The position numbers were made by a program, and so were the translations under genes. A stretch of DNA of 7,536 nucleotides. It comes from Candidatus Delongbacteria bacterium (GTDB lineage Bacteria > JAGOEH01). Position 1 is the stretch's first letter. Each line of letters begins with the position of its first letter. The notes under the pieces are model-generated. The model searched no databases. It worked only from the letters and a program-made list of their open reading frames with translations, and was not told the DNA's origin. The DNA lies in assembly GCA_017997825.1 (NCBI GenBank), contig JAGOEH010000153.1:1-7536 (forward strand), given 5' to 3'. Positions 1 to 6,406 of the stretch are shown in pieces.

Positions 1-183
1 TTCTTTCTGGATTTTGACCTTATTGACGATGGCATGGCGACCGATTCCGCAAAATCCCCGCTCATCTTCCAGACGGTTTACATTACAGTTCCTGGGACAA
101 ATGCAACACTCCCGGAGATAGGATAAAGCCTGGGGAATGACTTTTTTAAGGGTTTTTATTTTTTTATCAATCGGATTCATCAT
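1..183 (-). CDS. Radical SAM protein, PflX-like (COG1313), N-terminal part only
   Basis: The reading frame starts at an ATG at 183 (a second ATG follows directly at 180) and stays open to base 1, giving 61 residues of a protein that continues outside the window. Residues 26-33 read CCICPRNC, followed by NVNR and then GFCGIG at 44-49. This Cys-rich CxxCPRxC-x-VNR...GxC pattern is the typical N-terminus of the PflX group, relatives of pyruvate formate-lyase activating enzymes. The AmmeMemoRadiSam proteins have a similar but less matching start (CPHxC). The radical SAM CxxxCxxC motif itself should lie further on and is not visible. The family's substrate is not established, so no reaction is assigned. 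There is no convincing Shine-Dalgarno site before either ATG. The gene follows the mutase gene on the same strand after a 103-base gap that holds its own promoter. Confidence 0.8.
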   Translation of the reverse strand, partial: MMNPIDKKIKTLKKVIPQALSYLRECCICPRNCNVNRLEDERGFCGIGRHAIVNKVKIQKE

Positions 184-188
184 AGACT

Positions 189-207
189 ACTGCTGATTCT
201 CATTATC
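189..207 (-). promoter_or_regulatory. Possible Fur-like operator
   Basis: On the plus strand these 19 bases match the classical Fur consensus (GATAATGATAATCATTATC) at 13 positions, with the right-hand CATTATC fully matched. The site would lie a few bases downstream of the predicted transcription start of the radical SAM gene, where a bound repressor could block transcription. A product needing iron-sulfur clusters would make iron control plausible. The match is partial and no regulator gene is in the window, so this is a hypothesis. Confidence 0.25.
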
Positions 208-218
208 ATTTGGGAAAG

Positions 219-247
219 AGTATAATGAAAAACCCCATACTTGTCAA
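219..247 (-). promoter_or_regulatory. Sigma-70-type promoter for the radical SAM gene
   Basis: On the minus strand a perfect -35 hexamer TTGACA (247 to 242) is followed by a 17-base spacer and a -10 hexamer TATACT (224 to 219), five of six matches to TATAAT. The expected start of transcription is near 212, giving a leader of about 29 bases before the ATG at 183. This makes the radical SAM gene separately transcribed, although no terminator separates it from the mutase gene upstream, so read-through is also possible. Confidence 0.8.
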
Positions 248-286
248 GTCCTTTTTCACGGATGATATGAAAATGAACGGGTTTCA

Positions 287-2056
287 TCAAGCCTGGCCTG
301 ACTGAATCAGGTTCATAAAGGCATGTTCCAAATGACGGATATAATTATCGCCTTTGAGTATCCGCTCCTTCAGGGAAATGGGGTGAGCGATTCGGACCCC
401 GAAATAGAATTTTATTTTGGGTTCGGTTCCGGAAGGCCGGGCCGAGATTTTGCTTTCGTCATCCAGAATGAAGGTTAGTACATTGCTTCGGGGTTGGGGC
501 AGGGAGGAGATCCGCTTAGAGCGAAGGTTGGTGCTCTGCCGCGTCTGGTAGTCCCTGATTTCAACTACCTCACGATCCATGATGGTGAGGGGTGGATTAT
601 CACGCAAGGTCTGCATGATGGTTTTGATTCGAGTCTGTCCCTCTTGGCCGCTCAGACTGACATTGATCAAGGAATCGGTGAAATAACCGAAGCGATCATA
701 CAGGGAATGCAATACATCGATTAGAGTCAATCCTTGAGTTTTATAGTAGGCGGCCATTTCACACAAGGTAGTGACGGCCGTGATGGCGTCTTTATCCCTT
801 ACAAAGGTACCCAACAGGTATCCATAGCTTTCTTCCGATCCGAACACATAATGGCGGGGATCCGGGGATTCCGATTCAAAAATCCGGATCTGTTCGGCAA
901 TATATTTGAATCCGGTCAGGACCTCGATACATTCGGCCTGATAATCGGCGGCAATTTGGTTTTGGAGATCGGAGGTGACTACCGTTTTGATCAGGACAGG
1001 ACGGGAGGGCAATTGGTTAGTCGCGCGGAGGGATTCAAATACATAATAGGCCATGATGGCGCTGGTTTGATTACCGTTCAGGTAGTGATAATCTCCCTGA
1101 TGGAATACGACCACTGCCATTCGATCGCTATCCGGATCGGTGGCGACGATGATTTCTCCCTGATTTTCCCGGGCATAGGTTTCGGCTAATTTTAGAGCCT
1201 CTTTGTTTTCAGGATTGGGCGAGCTGACGGTGGAAAAATCGGGGTCATACGGGGTTTGACCGGGAACCGTCTTGACATTGGTAAAACCGCGCTGTTTCAG
1301 GCTGTGCAAAACAGGTTTGAGCCCGGTTCCATGCAATGAGGTATAAATGATGGGCAGGGAAAGATCAACTGAATCCCGATATCGTAATGACCCGACCTGA
1401 CCATAATAAGCGTCCAACAGATCGGATTCGATTATGCGGATCCGGGCTTGCTTGATTCCGGTTTGAAAATCGATCCATTGGATTGCCCGATAGTCCGAGA
1501 TTGCCACGACCTGCTCAATGATACCGATATCATGAGGGGCAATGATTTGGGCTCCATCTTCCCAATAAACCTTGTAGCCATTGTATTGGGGGGGATTATG
1601 GCTGGCCGTGATCATAACACCGGCCTGGGCCTTCAGATAACGCACTGAAAAGCTGAGAATCGGAGTGGGCATCAATTCCGGAAACAGGTAAGCCGTTATG
1701 CCGTTGGCTGCCATGACACAGGCTGTTTCCCGTGCAAACTCAAGGCTCTGGTGCCGATTATCATAGGAAATGCTGAGTTTGATTTCTCCCATCCCCGCAA
1801 AATTGGATTTCAGATAATTAGCCAACCCTTGTCCCGCGCGACGTACGGTATAGATATTCATTCGATTGATCCCGGCTCCCAGAATCCCCCTTAATCCTCC
1901 GGTTCCAAATTCCAGATCCTGATAAAACCGATCCAGCAGTTCCGTATCATTCCTATCCCGGATCAAAGCCTGAATTTCCTGGCGGGTAGCCAGGTCAAAA
2001 TACTCATCGTGAGCCCAGTACTCAACCAATGGCCCTATATCGTGAATCGATTTCAT
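287..2056 (-). CDS. pgcA: Alpha-D-phosphohexomutase (phosphoglucomutase/phosphomannomutase), PgcA-type
   Basis: Complete 589-residue enzyme expected to interconvert glucose-1-phosphate and glucose-6-phosphate in the cytoplasm, and possibly the mannose phosphates. All four active-site loops are intact: the phosphoserine loop TASHNPP at residues 150-156 (Ser152), the magnesium loop DPDSDR at 307-312, the sugar-binding loop GSEESYGY at 406-413 and the C-terminal phosphate-binding loop RPSGTEPKIKFYF at 540-552. The N-terminal stretch DLEFGTGGLRG (47-57) and then NRMNIYTVRRA closely resemble Bacillus subtilis PgcA, as does the length, slightly above the 565-580 usual for that group. The start is supported by AAGGGGG ending six bases upstream, and its ATGA overlaps the rhomboid stop, indicating translational coupling. 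The enzyme would supply hexose phosphates for cell-envelope glycans or glycogen. Substrate preference cannot be read from sequence alone, so the symbol is by similarity. Confidence 0.93.
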   Translation of the reverse strand: MKSIHDIGPLVEYWAHDEYFDLATRQEIQALIRDRNDTELLDRFYQDLEFGTGGLRGILGAGINRMNIYTVRRAGQGLANYLKSNFAGMGEIKLSISYDNRHQSLEFARETACVMAANGITAYLFPELMPTPILSFSVRYLKAQAGVMITASHNPPQYNGYKVYWEDGAQIIAPHDIGIIEQVVAISDYRAIQWIDFQTGIKQARIRIIESDLLDAYYGQVGSLRYRDSVDLSLPIIYTSLHGTGLKPVLHSLKQRGFTNVKTVPGQTPYDPDFSTVSSPNPENKEALKLAETYARENQGEIIVATDPDSDRMAVVVFHQGDYHYLNGNQTSAIMAYYVFESLRATNQLPSRPVLIKTVVTSDLQNQIAADYQAECIEVLTGFKYIAEQIRIFESESPDPRHYVFGSEESYGYLLGTFVRDKDAITAVTTLCEMAAYYKTQGLTLIDVLHSLYDRFGYFTDSLINVSLSGQEGQTRIKTIMQTLRDNPPLTIMDREVVEIRDYQTRQSTNLRSKRISSLPQPRSNVLTFILDDESKISARPSGTEPKIKFYFGVRIAHPISLKERILKGDNYIRHLEHAFMNLIQSGQA

Positions 2057-2889
2057 TGGATACCCCCTTCATCGTTTTTTTTCTCTTTTCTGATAATAAT
2101 GGATGCCTTCTCAAGTATCTTTTTCTCGCTTCGGGATAAGGAATTGATTCCCTGGGCTGAAATCTTGTCCAGGATCTGGTCCACCTGGTCTTTCAACTCA
2201 CGCACCTCTTTTTCCCGCTGCTGATGAATTCGATTAAAACGCTTTTTTCGATACTCCTGACAGAGTTTTTTAAAATCAGGCATGATCCGGCGGTGGCGCG
2301 GAAATTTTAATACCAGAACGGCCGTGATGATTCCACCTAAATGAGCGAAGTGAGCAATACCGTCCGAACTGTACTGCAAGCCCTGAAAAAATTCCAGGAT
2401 GGCGAACAGAAGAGCCAGATACTTGGCTTTAATCGGAATGAACAGGTAAATGTAAAGATAGCGATTGGGAAAGGTCAATCCATAAGCGGTCAGAATGCCC
2501 AAGACCGCTCCGGAAGCACCGATAGTGGGTATGGTAGAATTGAGTCCGGTGATCCAGCAGAATAATCCGGCCCCCACTCCGCATATCAGGTAAAATTTGA
2601 TAAACTCCCTTTTGCCCCAGATTATCTCCAGTTCCCGACCGAACATCCAGAGCGTGAACATGTTGAAACCCAGATGGAACAAATCTCCATGCAGAAACAT
2701 ATAGGTGATAAACTGCCAGACCATCACCTTGCTTACCACATAGGCCGGGACCAGACCAAAGATCAGTTCCATCCGGGTGGAGGTCAAACCCGCCAGGAAC
2801 TGAAAAAAGAATACCCCAACATTGATCAGAATCAGTCGATTGACAACGGAAAGATTATCCCAGATCATGGGGCGGCCGGAGTAGTTCAT
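2053..2889 (-). CDS. Rhomboid family intramembrane serine protease with DUF6576-like tail
   Basis: Six-helix rhomboid protease of the inner membrane, cutting substrates within or next to their membrane segments; the substrate is unknown. Numbering from the ATG at 2889 gives 278 residues. The first hydrophobic helix is near 16-35. The WQ..TYMFLHGD segment (58-69) leads into HLGFN (72-76), the conserved His and Asn that help stabilise the transition state. GASG (124-127) holds the nucleophile Ser126, and AHFAHLGG (179-186) holds the catalytic His183. After the last helix a charged cytosolic tail includes VDQILDKISAQGINSLS and SEKKILEKAS (about 236-262), which resembles the DUF6576 element found at the C-terminus of many bacterial rhomboids. 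An ATG at 2895 is in frame two codons earlier, but it lies upstream of the predicted transcription start. The ATG at 2889 also gives the common MNY..RP beginning. The stop overlaps the mutase start. Confidence 0.93.
   Translation of the reverse strand: MNYSGRPMIWDNLSVVNRLILINVGVFFFQFLAGLTSTRMELIFGLVPAYVVSKVMVWQFITYMFLHGDLFHLGFNMFTLWMFGRELEIIWGKREFIKFYLICGVGAGLFCWITGLNSTIPTIGASGAVLGILTAYGLTFPNRYLYIYLFIPIKAKYLALLFAILEFFQGLQYSSDGIAHFAHLGGIITAVLVLKFPRHRRIMPDFKKLCQEYRKKRFNRIHQQREKEVRELKDQVDQILDKISAQGINSLSRSEKKILEKASIIIRKEKKNDEGGIQ
2063..2069 (-). promoter_or_regulatory. Strong Shine-Dalgarno site inside the rhomboid gene, for the mutase
   Basis: On the minus strand AAGGGGG lies six bases before the mutase ATG and within the last codons of the rhomboid gene. 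Together with the ATGA stop/start overlap at 2056-2053 it fixes the mutase start and points to re-initiation by ribosomes finishing the rhomboid frame. Confidence 0.75.
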
Positions 2890-2895
2890 ATCCAT

Positions 2896-2926
2896 ATTAT
2901 ATACATTTTAATCGGATGATTGTCAA
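2896..2926 (-). promoter_or_regulatory. Promoter of the rhomboid-mutase unit, abutting the start codon
   Basis: On the minus strand a perfect TTGACA (2926 to 2921) is followed by TATATA (2903 to 2898) after 17 bases, overlapping a perfect TATAAT (2901 to 2896) after 19 bases. Either choice puts the transcription start at about 2891-2889, right at the ATG at 2889, leaving no room for a ribosome binding site. The message is therefore predicted to be leaderless or nearly so. Confidence 0.75.
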
Positions 2927-2980
2927 CCGGAATTTTAATCATGGTAGCAAAAATCCTTTTAGATGATCGATCGCGGCTGG

Positions 2981-3154
2981 TCAGCGGAACGCTGTCACTC
3001 CATCCGGCAAGGCGGAATAAAGGAGGCGATTGAGCGGATTATGCCGATAAGGGTAAAATTTCGGGGCATTTCTTATGGATTGAAGGGCAATGGAATAGAG
3101 ACTGGCGGGTTTTATGTCCTGGTCATTGTCAATTTCCACCGGATGGTGAATCAT
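2981..3154 (-). CDS. Possible small protein of 57 residues, unrecognised
   Basis: The frame begins at an ATG at 3154 with MIHHPVEIDND and ends GVTAFR before TGA at 2981. The first half is acidic (EIDNDQD), the second half is basic and aromatic with the stretch KFYPYRHNPLNRLLYS. There is no signal peptide, membrane helix or Cys motif. The codons resemble those of the neighbouring genes more than the opposite frame does. The frame is open upstream of the ATG for about 13 more codons to an in-frame TAA, so it could be the remnant of a longer gene. The Shine-Dalgarno match is weak (GGG about nine bases upstream), and no good promoter was found. No family is recognised. It lies directly upstream of the rhomboid promoter on the same strand. 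Confidence 0.25.
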   Translation of the reverse strand: MIHHPVEIDNDQDIKPASLYSIALQSIRNAPKFYPYRHNPLNRLLYSALPDGVTAFR

Positions 3155-3186
3155 TTCTGCCCAAGACCGGATTGTAAATTTTTTGC

Positions 3187-3215
3187 TTGATTATCATCGC
3201 AAAAGATATTAATAT
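3187..3215 (+). promoter_or_regulatory. Candidate promoter for the phosphatase-mutase-transferase unit
   Basis: TTGATT (3187-3192, four of six to consensus) and TAATAT (3210-3215, four of six) are separated by 17 bases. The start of transcription would be near 3222, about 27 bases before the phosphatase ATG, leaving room for its ribosome binding site. The region is AT-rich and other -10 choices overlap, so the exact site is uncertain. An alternative sigma factor could also be used. Confidence 0.45.
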
Positions 3216-3239
3216 AGACCAAGCCTTAATACTGGATTT

Positions 3240-3243
3240 GGAG
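3240..3243 (+). promoter_or_regulatory. Shine-Dalgarno site of the phosphatase gene
   Basis: GGAG lies five bases before the ATG at 3249 and supports that start. No in-frame upstream alternative has a comparable site. Confidence 0.6.
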
Positions 3244-3248
3244 TTGTT

Positions 3249-4451
3249 ATGAACCGAAAAAAAGTGTTTGATCCCCGTGATTTTTACCGTAAACTCGAGA
3301 ACCATTTCAAAAAGAATCCGATTTTTGAAGACAATCCCAGTTCCATCACTCCGATCATCGGATTTCTATATGGCTTTTTCAAGGGACATTTTAGGATTGA
3401 AAACGCCTACTTGTTTGAAAAGAAGGAGAACCGGTATTATAATCTCTATAGCCTGTTTCCTCAAAAAAATGATTTTGTAGCCCAAAGCTACGATGCGGCA
3501 GAGATTATCCGAGGGATCGATTCAAAAAAAGAAAGCTTGAATGTTTTCAGAAATTTTTCACCGGAATCCAGCCTGAATGATTCCATTGATCTTTATTTTA
3601 TGGTATTCGGAACCGATCAGCGATACATGATCGGACTGAAGACGGATACCGCCGAACAGAAGCAGGATCAGTTGTATTACCTGCTGAGCAGCTTTAAATA
3701 TTTATTAAACCAGCATCTGAAGTTTTCTTTTCTGGAAAGCAATTTCTACAAGGCCGGCGAGATACAGAATTCTCTGATTCCCAAGAAGCTGCCTGATTTT
3801 CAGAATTATGATATTGCGACCATGTTCATCCCGGCTGAGATGGTGGGAGGAGATGTGTATGATTTTATCCGGCAGGATGATGATCTACTGGGCATTCTGA
3901 TTGCCGATGCCAGCGGCCACGGTTTGCCGGCTGCACTACAGGCCCGGGATGTAATCATCGGAATCCGGATGGGACTGGAAAAAGAACATAAAATCTGGTC
4001 ATTGGTGAATAAACTCAATAAAGTGATCTTTCAGACCAGCCTTTCGAGCCGATTCGTGTCCCTGTTTTACGGTGAAATCGAAAACGATGGCCTTATGACT
4101 TATGTCAATGCCGGACATTGTAATCCGATCTACTTTCATGGAAAGAAGATCAAGGAATTGGATGTAGGTGGGATGGTGTTGGGATGGAGTGATCAAGCTT
4201 CCTATAAACGCGGCTATCAATACCTGGACGTTGGATCGGTCCTGGTTCTCTATACCGATGGAGTCAATGAAACCCGGATCAAGGATGATGACGAATACGG
4301 AACCAAACGGTTGATCAATCTGGTACGTAAACAATTGGATAAATCCAGTTCCGAGATTCTGACCTCCATTATTGAGGACGTCAAGCGCTTGAGAGTGACC
4401 CCGGTATGGGAAGACGATTTGTCGTTGATGGTGATCAAACGCTTAGCCTAA
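3249..4451 (+). CDS. RsbU/SpoIIE-type PP2C serine phosphatase with N-terminal GAF-like region
   Basis: 400-residue cytoplasmic protein. The C-terminal half (about 165-400) is a PP2C-like SpoIIE domain: GEIQNSLIPKKLP (170-182) is the typical family entry, followed by VGGDVYD (199-205), DASGHG (220-225), NAGHCNP (287-293), LYTDGVNE (334-341) and WEDDLSL (387-393). The aspartates that bind the two metal ions (D202, D220, D337, D389/D390) are all present, so it should be active. Relatives dephosphorylate STAS-domain anti-anti-sigma factors in partner-switching pathways. The N-terminal 160 residues contain no motif I can name with certainty. The alternation of strands and the closing helix (about 138-160) look GAF-like, suggesting a sensor input. 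There is no membrane segment, response-regulator receiver or HAMP domain. No STAS protein or kinase partner lies in the window. The gene leads an operon whose later members handle sugar phosphates and glycan priming. Confidence 0.9.
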   Translation: MNRKKVFDPRDFYRKLENHFKKNPIFEDNPSSITPIIGFLYGFFKGHFRIENAYLFEKKENRYYNLYSLFPQKNDFVAQSYDAAEIIRGIDSKKESLNVFRNFSPESSLNDSIDLYFMVFGTDQRYMIGLKTDTAEQKQDQLYYLLSSFKYLLNQHLKFSFLESNFYKAGEIQNSLIPKKLPDFQNYDIATMFIPAEMVGGDVYDFIRQDDDLLGILIADASGHGLPAALQARDVIIGIRMGLEKEHKIWSLVNKLNKVIFQTSLSSRFVSLFYGEIENDGLMTYVNAGHCNPIYFHGKKIKELDVGGMVLGWSDQASYKRGYQYLDVGSVLVLYTDGVNETRIKDDDEYGTKRLINLVRKQLDKSSSEILTSIIEDVKRLRVTPVWEDDLSLMVIKRLA

Positions 4452-4457
4452 GAGGAA
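4451..4457 (+). promoter_or_regulatory. Shine-Dalgarno site overlapping the phosphatase stop codon
   Basis: AGAGGAA begins on the last base of the phosphatase TAA and lies three bases before ATG 4461 and six before ATG 4464, so either could be the true start. The tight junction indicates one transcript and probable coupled translation. Confidence 0.65.
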
Positions 4458-4460
4458 CGG

Positions 4461-6353
4461 ATGATGGACGCTAAACTCATTGATATGATGAGGACCGAAT
4501 GCAGTATTCTCCAGAACGGGTTGGGGGAATGGATACGGAGTGAATCCATAACGGATTGGCCGACCTACCTTAAAACGGTCATTATGTCTTCCTCGGGTTT
4601 TCGAAAGGTGTTTGCCTGGGACAGAAACCAGGATTCTCTTGAGGCGGCGGTCACTCATTATGATATTTGGCTGACCTACTGCTCGGTCTGCGCGTTTGTC
4701 CGTTATCTGAACGAAAACCACTTGATCCGTTCCGGCCGGATTGCGGTTGGGCGGGATACCCGGCCAACCGGTTCTATTCTGGCCGCCATCGTCAATCTGG
4801 CCCTGTTGGAGTTTCAGATCAAACCGGTCTATCTTGGGATTTCCGCCAGTCCTGAAATCATGGCCATGTCAACTCATTTCCCCGGATTGGATGGTTTCTT
4901 TTATTTAACCGCCAGCCATAATCCTCCGGGATTCAACGGCTTTAAATTCGGGTGCCTGGACGGGGTTCTGGATGGGGAACAGGTCAAGGAGGTTATTCAA
5001 TATTTTCATGAATCAGCGGCCGAACTGCCCCATCCGGCCTGGTTTAATCTCTGGTGGAAGGAAGATCTGGACCATCTTCAATCGATCTACCGGGATATCC
5101 CGTTTTATAAAGCAACCGCGCTGGATAGTTATGCCCGTTTTCTGCAGATCGTGTTCTGGGGACCCCATGCCTCAGCCGCTACGATTCAGGGATTCATTTC
5201 CAATTTGATCGAATCCCCGATCACGATCATCGGAGAACTCAATGGAAGTTCCCGGATCATGTCGGTTGATGAGCAATTGATGCATCAGCTCGGAATCATA
5301 CCGCAGATGGAGAATACCCGGCCGGGTGTTTTTTCTCATCCTATTGTGCCGGAAGGGGAGTCATTGGAGGAAGCATCCAGGTTGCTGCAACGGGCCAACC
5401 AGGATCACTTCAGGGCGCCCTTGGCTTATGTGCCCGACTGTGATGGGGATCGGGGAAATTTGGTGATCTGGGATCCGATCAAAACCTGTTCCGTTATCTT
5501 GCCGGCCCAGATTGTTTTTCTTCTATCGGCGCTGGCAGAGATTGGCTACGCCTTCATGAGCGGCCAAATGACTCACGAAACCAGCAACGCCGTTATCGTC
5601 AATGATTGTACCTCCCATCGGCTGGATGAGATGCTGAGTGTCTTTCCCATCCGGATTTTTCGGGTGGAAACCGGGGAAGCTAATATCATTAATAAAGCCC
5701 GAATGTTGGAACATCAAGGCTGGAGGATCCGGATCATGGGAGAGGGAAGCAACGGCGGAAATATCACCCGTCCCTCCAATACCCGGGATCCGCTATCCAG
5801 TGTGATCTCCTTTTTAAAACTGCTCTATTTCAGATCCCAATCCCAGAGTATCTATGATTATTTACTCGCTCAACAACCTGAACCAGAAAACCAGGGATCA
5901 AGGCTACAACCCACCTTGATGGATTATCTTTCGCTGATTCCTGGTTATATCACCACCAGCGCTTTTGAAATCCGTTCGATTTTAACCGTCCATTCTTCCG
6001 ATCAGATTGCCCTCAAACAGAGATTTGAAACGCTGTTTGTGGAAGCCTGGGTTAAAATCAAAAGCCGTCTGAAAAAAAAATATGGGATCGTCAATTATCG
6101 AGAGCAGAATTTTGAGGGGGTGGAACAACGGACCGGATTCGGACCTGCTTTTCGAACCGGTGATCACAGCGGAGGGTTGAAAATTGAATGGCTGGATGCA
6201 TCCGGCCAGTGTGTGGGGTGGATTTTTTTCCGAAAATCAAAAACTGAAAACCTGGTTCGAACCCTGGTCGAGATGAAAAATGGCCGGGAAGAGGATGAGA
6301 TTGAAATGAGAGAATGGCTGCAATCCCTGGTCGGACAGGCTGACTCTCAATGA
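4461..6353 (+). CDS. Divergent long phosphohexomutase-family protein (630 residues)
   Basis: Member of the alpha-D-phosphohexomutase superfamily, expected in the cytoplasm. Visible landmarks are SGFRKVF (45-51, in place of the usual SGxRG), GRDTRPTG (97-104), the phosphoserine loop TASHNPPGFNG (150-160, Ser152) and the metal loop DCDGDR (326-331). The domain 3 loop reads GEGSNGGNITRP (427-438) where typical enzymes have GExSGH, and the C-terminal loop reads RKSKTEN (591-597) where they have RxSGTEP. The reactive serine and metal ligands are kept, so catalysis is plausible, but the sugar and phosphate contacts differ, so the substrate is open. The protein is longer than most relatives (450-590), with extra sequence around 180-255 and 455-550. 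A Shine-Dalgarno site overlaps the preceding stop. The protein is the second mutase in the window, next to a glycan-priming enzyme, suggesting a role in sugar-nucleotide supply. A regulatory role is also possible. Confidence 0.85.
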   Translation: MMDAKLIDMMRTECSILQNGLGEWIRSESITDWPTYLKTVIMSSSGFRKVFAWDRNQDSLEAAVTHYDIWLTYCSVCAFVRYLNENHLIRSGRIAVGRDTRPTGSILAAIVNLALLEFQIKPVYLGISASPEIMAMSTHFPGLDGFFYLTASHNPPGFNGFKFGCLDGVLDGEQVKEVIQYFHESAAELPHPAWFNLWWKEDLDHLQSIYRDIPFYKATALDSYARFLQIVFWGPHASAATIQGFISNLIESPITIIGELNGSSRIMSVDEQLMHQLGIIPQMENTRPGVFSHPIVPEGESLEEASRLLQRANQDHFRAPLAYVPDCDGDRGNLVIWDPIKTCSVILPAQIVFLLSALAEIGYAFMSGQMTHETSNAVIVNDCTSHRLDEMLSVFPIRIFRVETGEANIINKARMLEHQGWRIRIMGEGSNGGNITRPSNTRDPLSSVISFLKLLYFRSQSQSIYDYLLAQQPEPENQGSRLQPTLMDYLSLIPGYITTSAFEIRSILTVHSSDQIALKQRFETLFVEAWVKIKSRLKKKYGIVNYREQNFEGVEQRTGFGPAFRTGDHSGGLKIEWLDASGQCVGWIFFRKSKTENLVRTLVEMKNGREEDEIEMREWLQSLVGQADSQ

Positions 6354-6406
6354 TCCCGGATCGATGGTTTGGGGGGATCGGCATTGGAAAAGGCTCTCTG
6401 AGATGA
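6350..6406 (+). other. 18-codon open frame bridging the mutase and transferase genes
   Basis: An ATG at 6350 overlaps the mutase TGA (ATGA). Its frame encodes 18 residues (MIPDRWFGG...) and ends in a TGA at 6404-6406 that overlaps the preferred transferase ATG at 6403, again as ATGA. The arrangement could let ribosomes pass from the mutase to the transferase by two re-initiations. The peptide itself is unlike any family I know. It may be chance, since both overlaps need only short matches. Confidence 0.25.
6386..6393 (+). promoter_or_regulatory. Purine-rich ribosome binding site deciding the transferase start
   Basis: GGAAAAGG lies nine bases before ATG 6403. The in-frame ATG at 6364, thirteen codons earlier, is preceded by GATCCCGGATCG with no such site, which favours the later start. 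Confidence 0.45.

Larger units (their letters stand above)
2896..3248. other. Divergent intergenic region between the rhomboid and phosphatase genes
   Basis: This 353-base stretch separates two units read in opposite directions. Its left edge holds the minus-strand rhomboid promoter and its right edge a candidate plus-strand promoter for the phosphatase. The central part (about 2930-3185) holds no recognisable gene, RNA or repeat. It contains a 57-codon minus-strand frame listed separately, a competing plus-strand frame at 2963-3190 with unconvincing composition, and a small GC-rich hairpin at 2982-2994 (stem CAGCG/CGCTG, 3-base loop) without a T-run. Confidence 0.6.

Noticed and set aside
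252-275. Inverted repeat TTTTCA/TGAAAA after the PgcA-type gene, considered as a terminator
   Set aside because: It is a six-pair, AT-rich stem with a nine-base loop and no adequate T-tract, and it lies beside the -35 of the next promoter.
841-900. Frequent ATCCGG/CCGGAT and GGATCC-like words, here and through the window, considered as a repeat or uptake signal
   Set aside because: They fall mostly inside coding frames at irregular spacing and fit codon preference (ATC CGG, CCG GAT). No longer repeated unit surrounds them.
734-1189. Plus-strand open frame of 151 codons opposite the PgcA-type gene
   Set aside because: It is antisense to an intact, motif-complete mutase and encodes no recognisable motif, so it is a shadow of the real gene's codon use.
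2982-2994. GC-rich hairpin CAGCG-GAA-CGCTG considered as a terminator
   Set aside because: The stem is only five pairs and no T-run follows on either strand.
2963-3190. Plus-strand open frame of 75 codons in the intergenic region
   Set aside because: It has no ribosome binding site or recognisable motif, its composition is unlike the neighbouring proteins, and it overlaps the better minus-strand candidate and the plus-strand promoter region.
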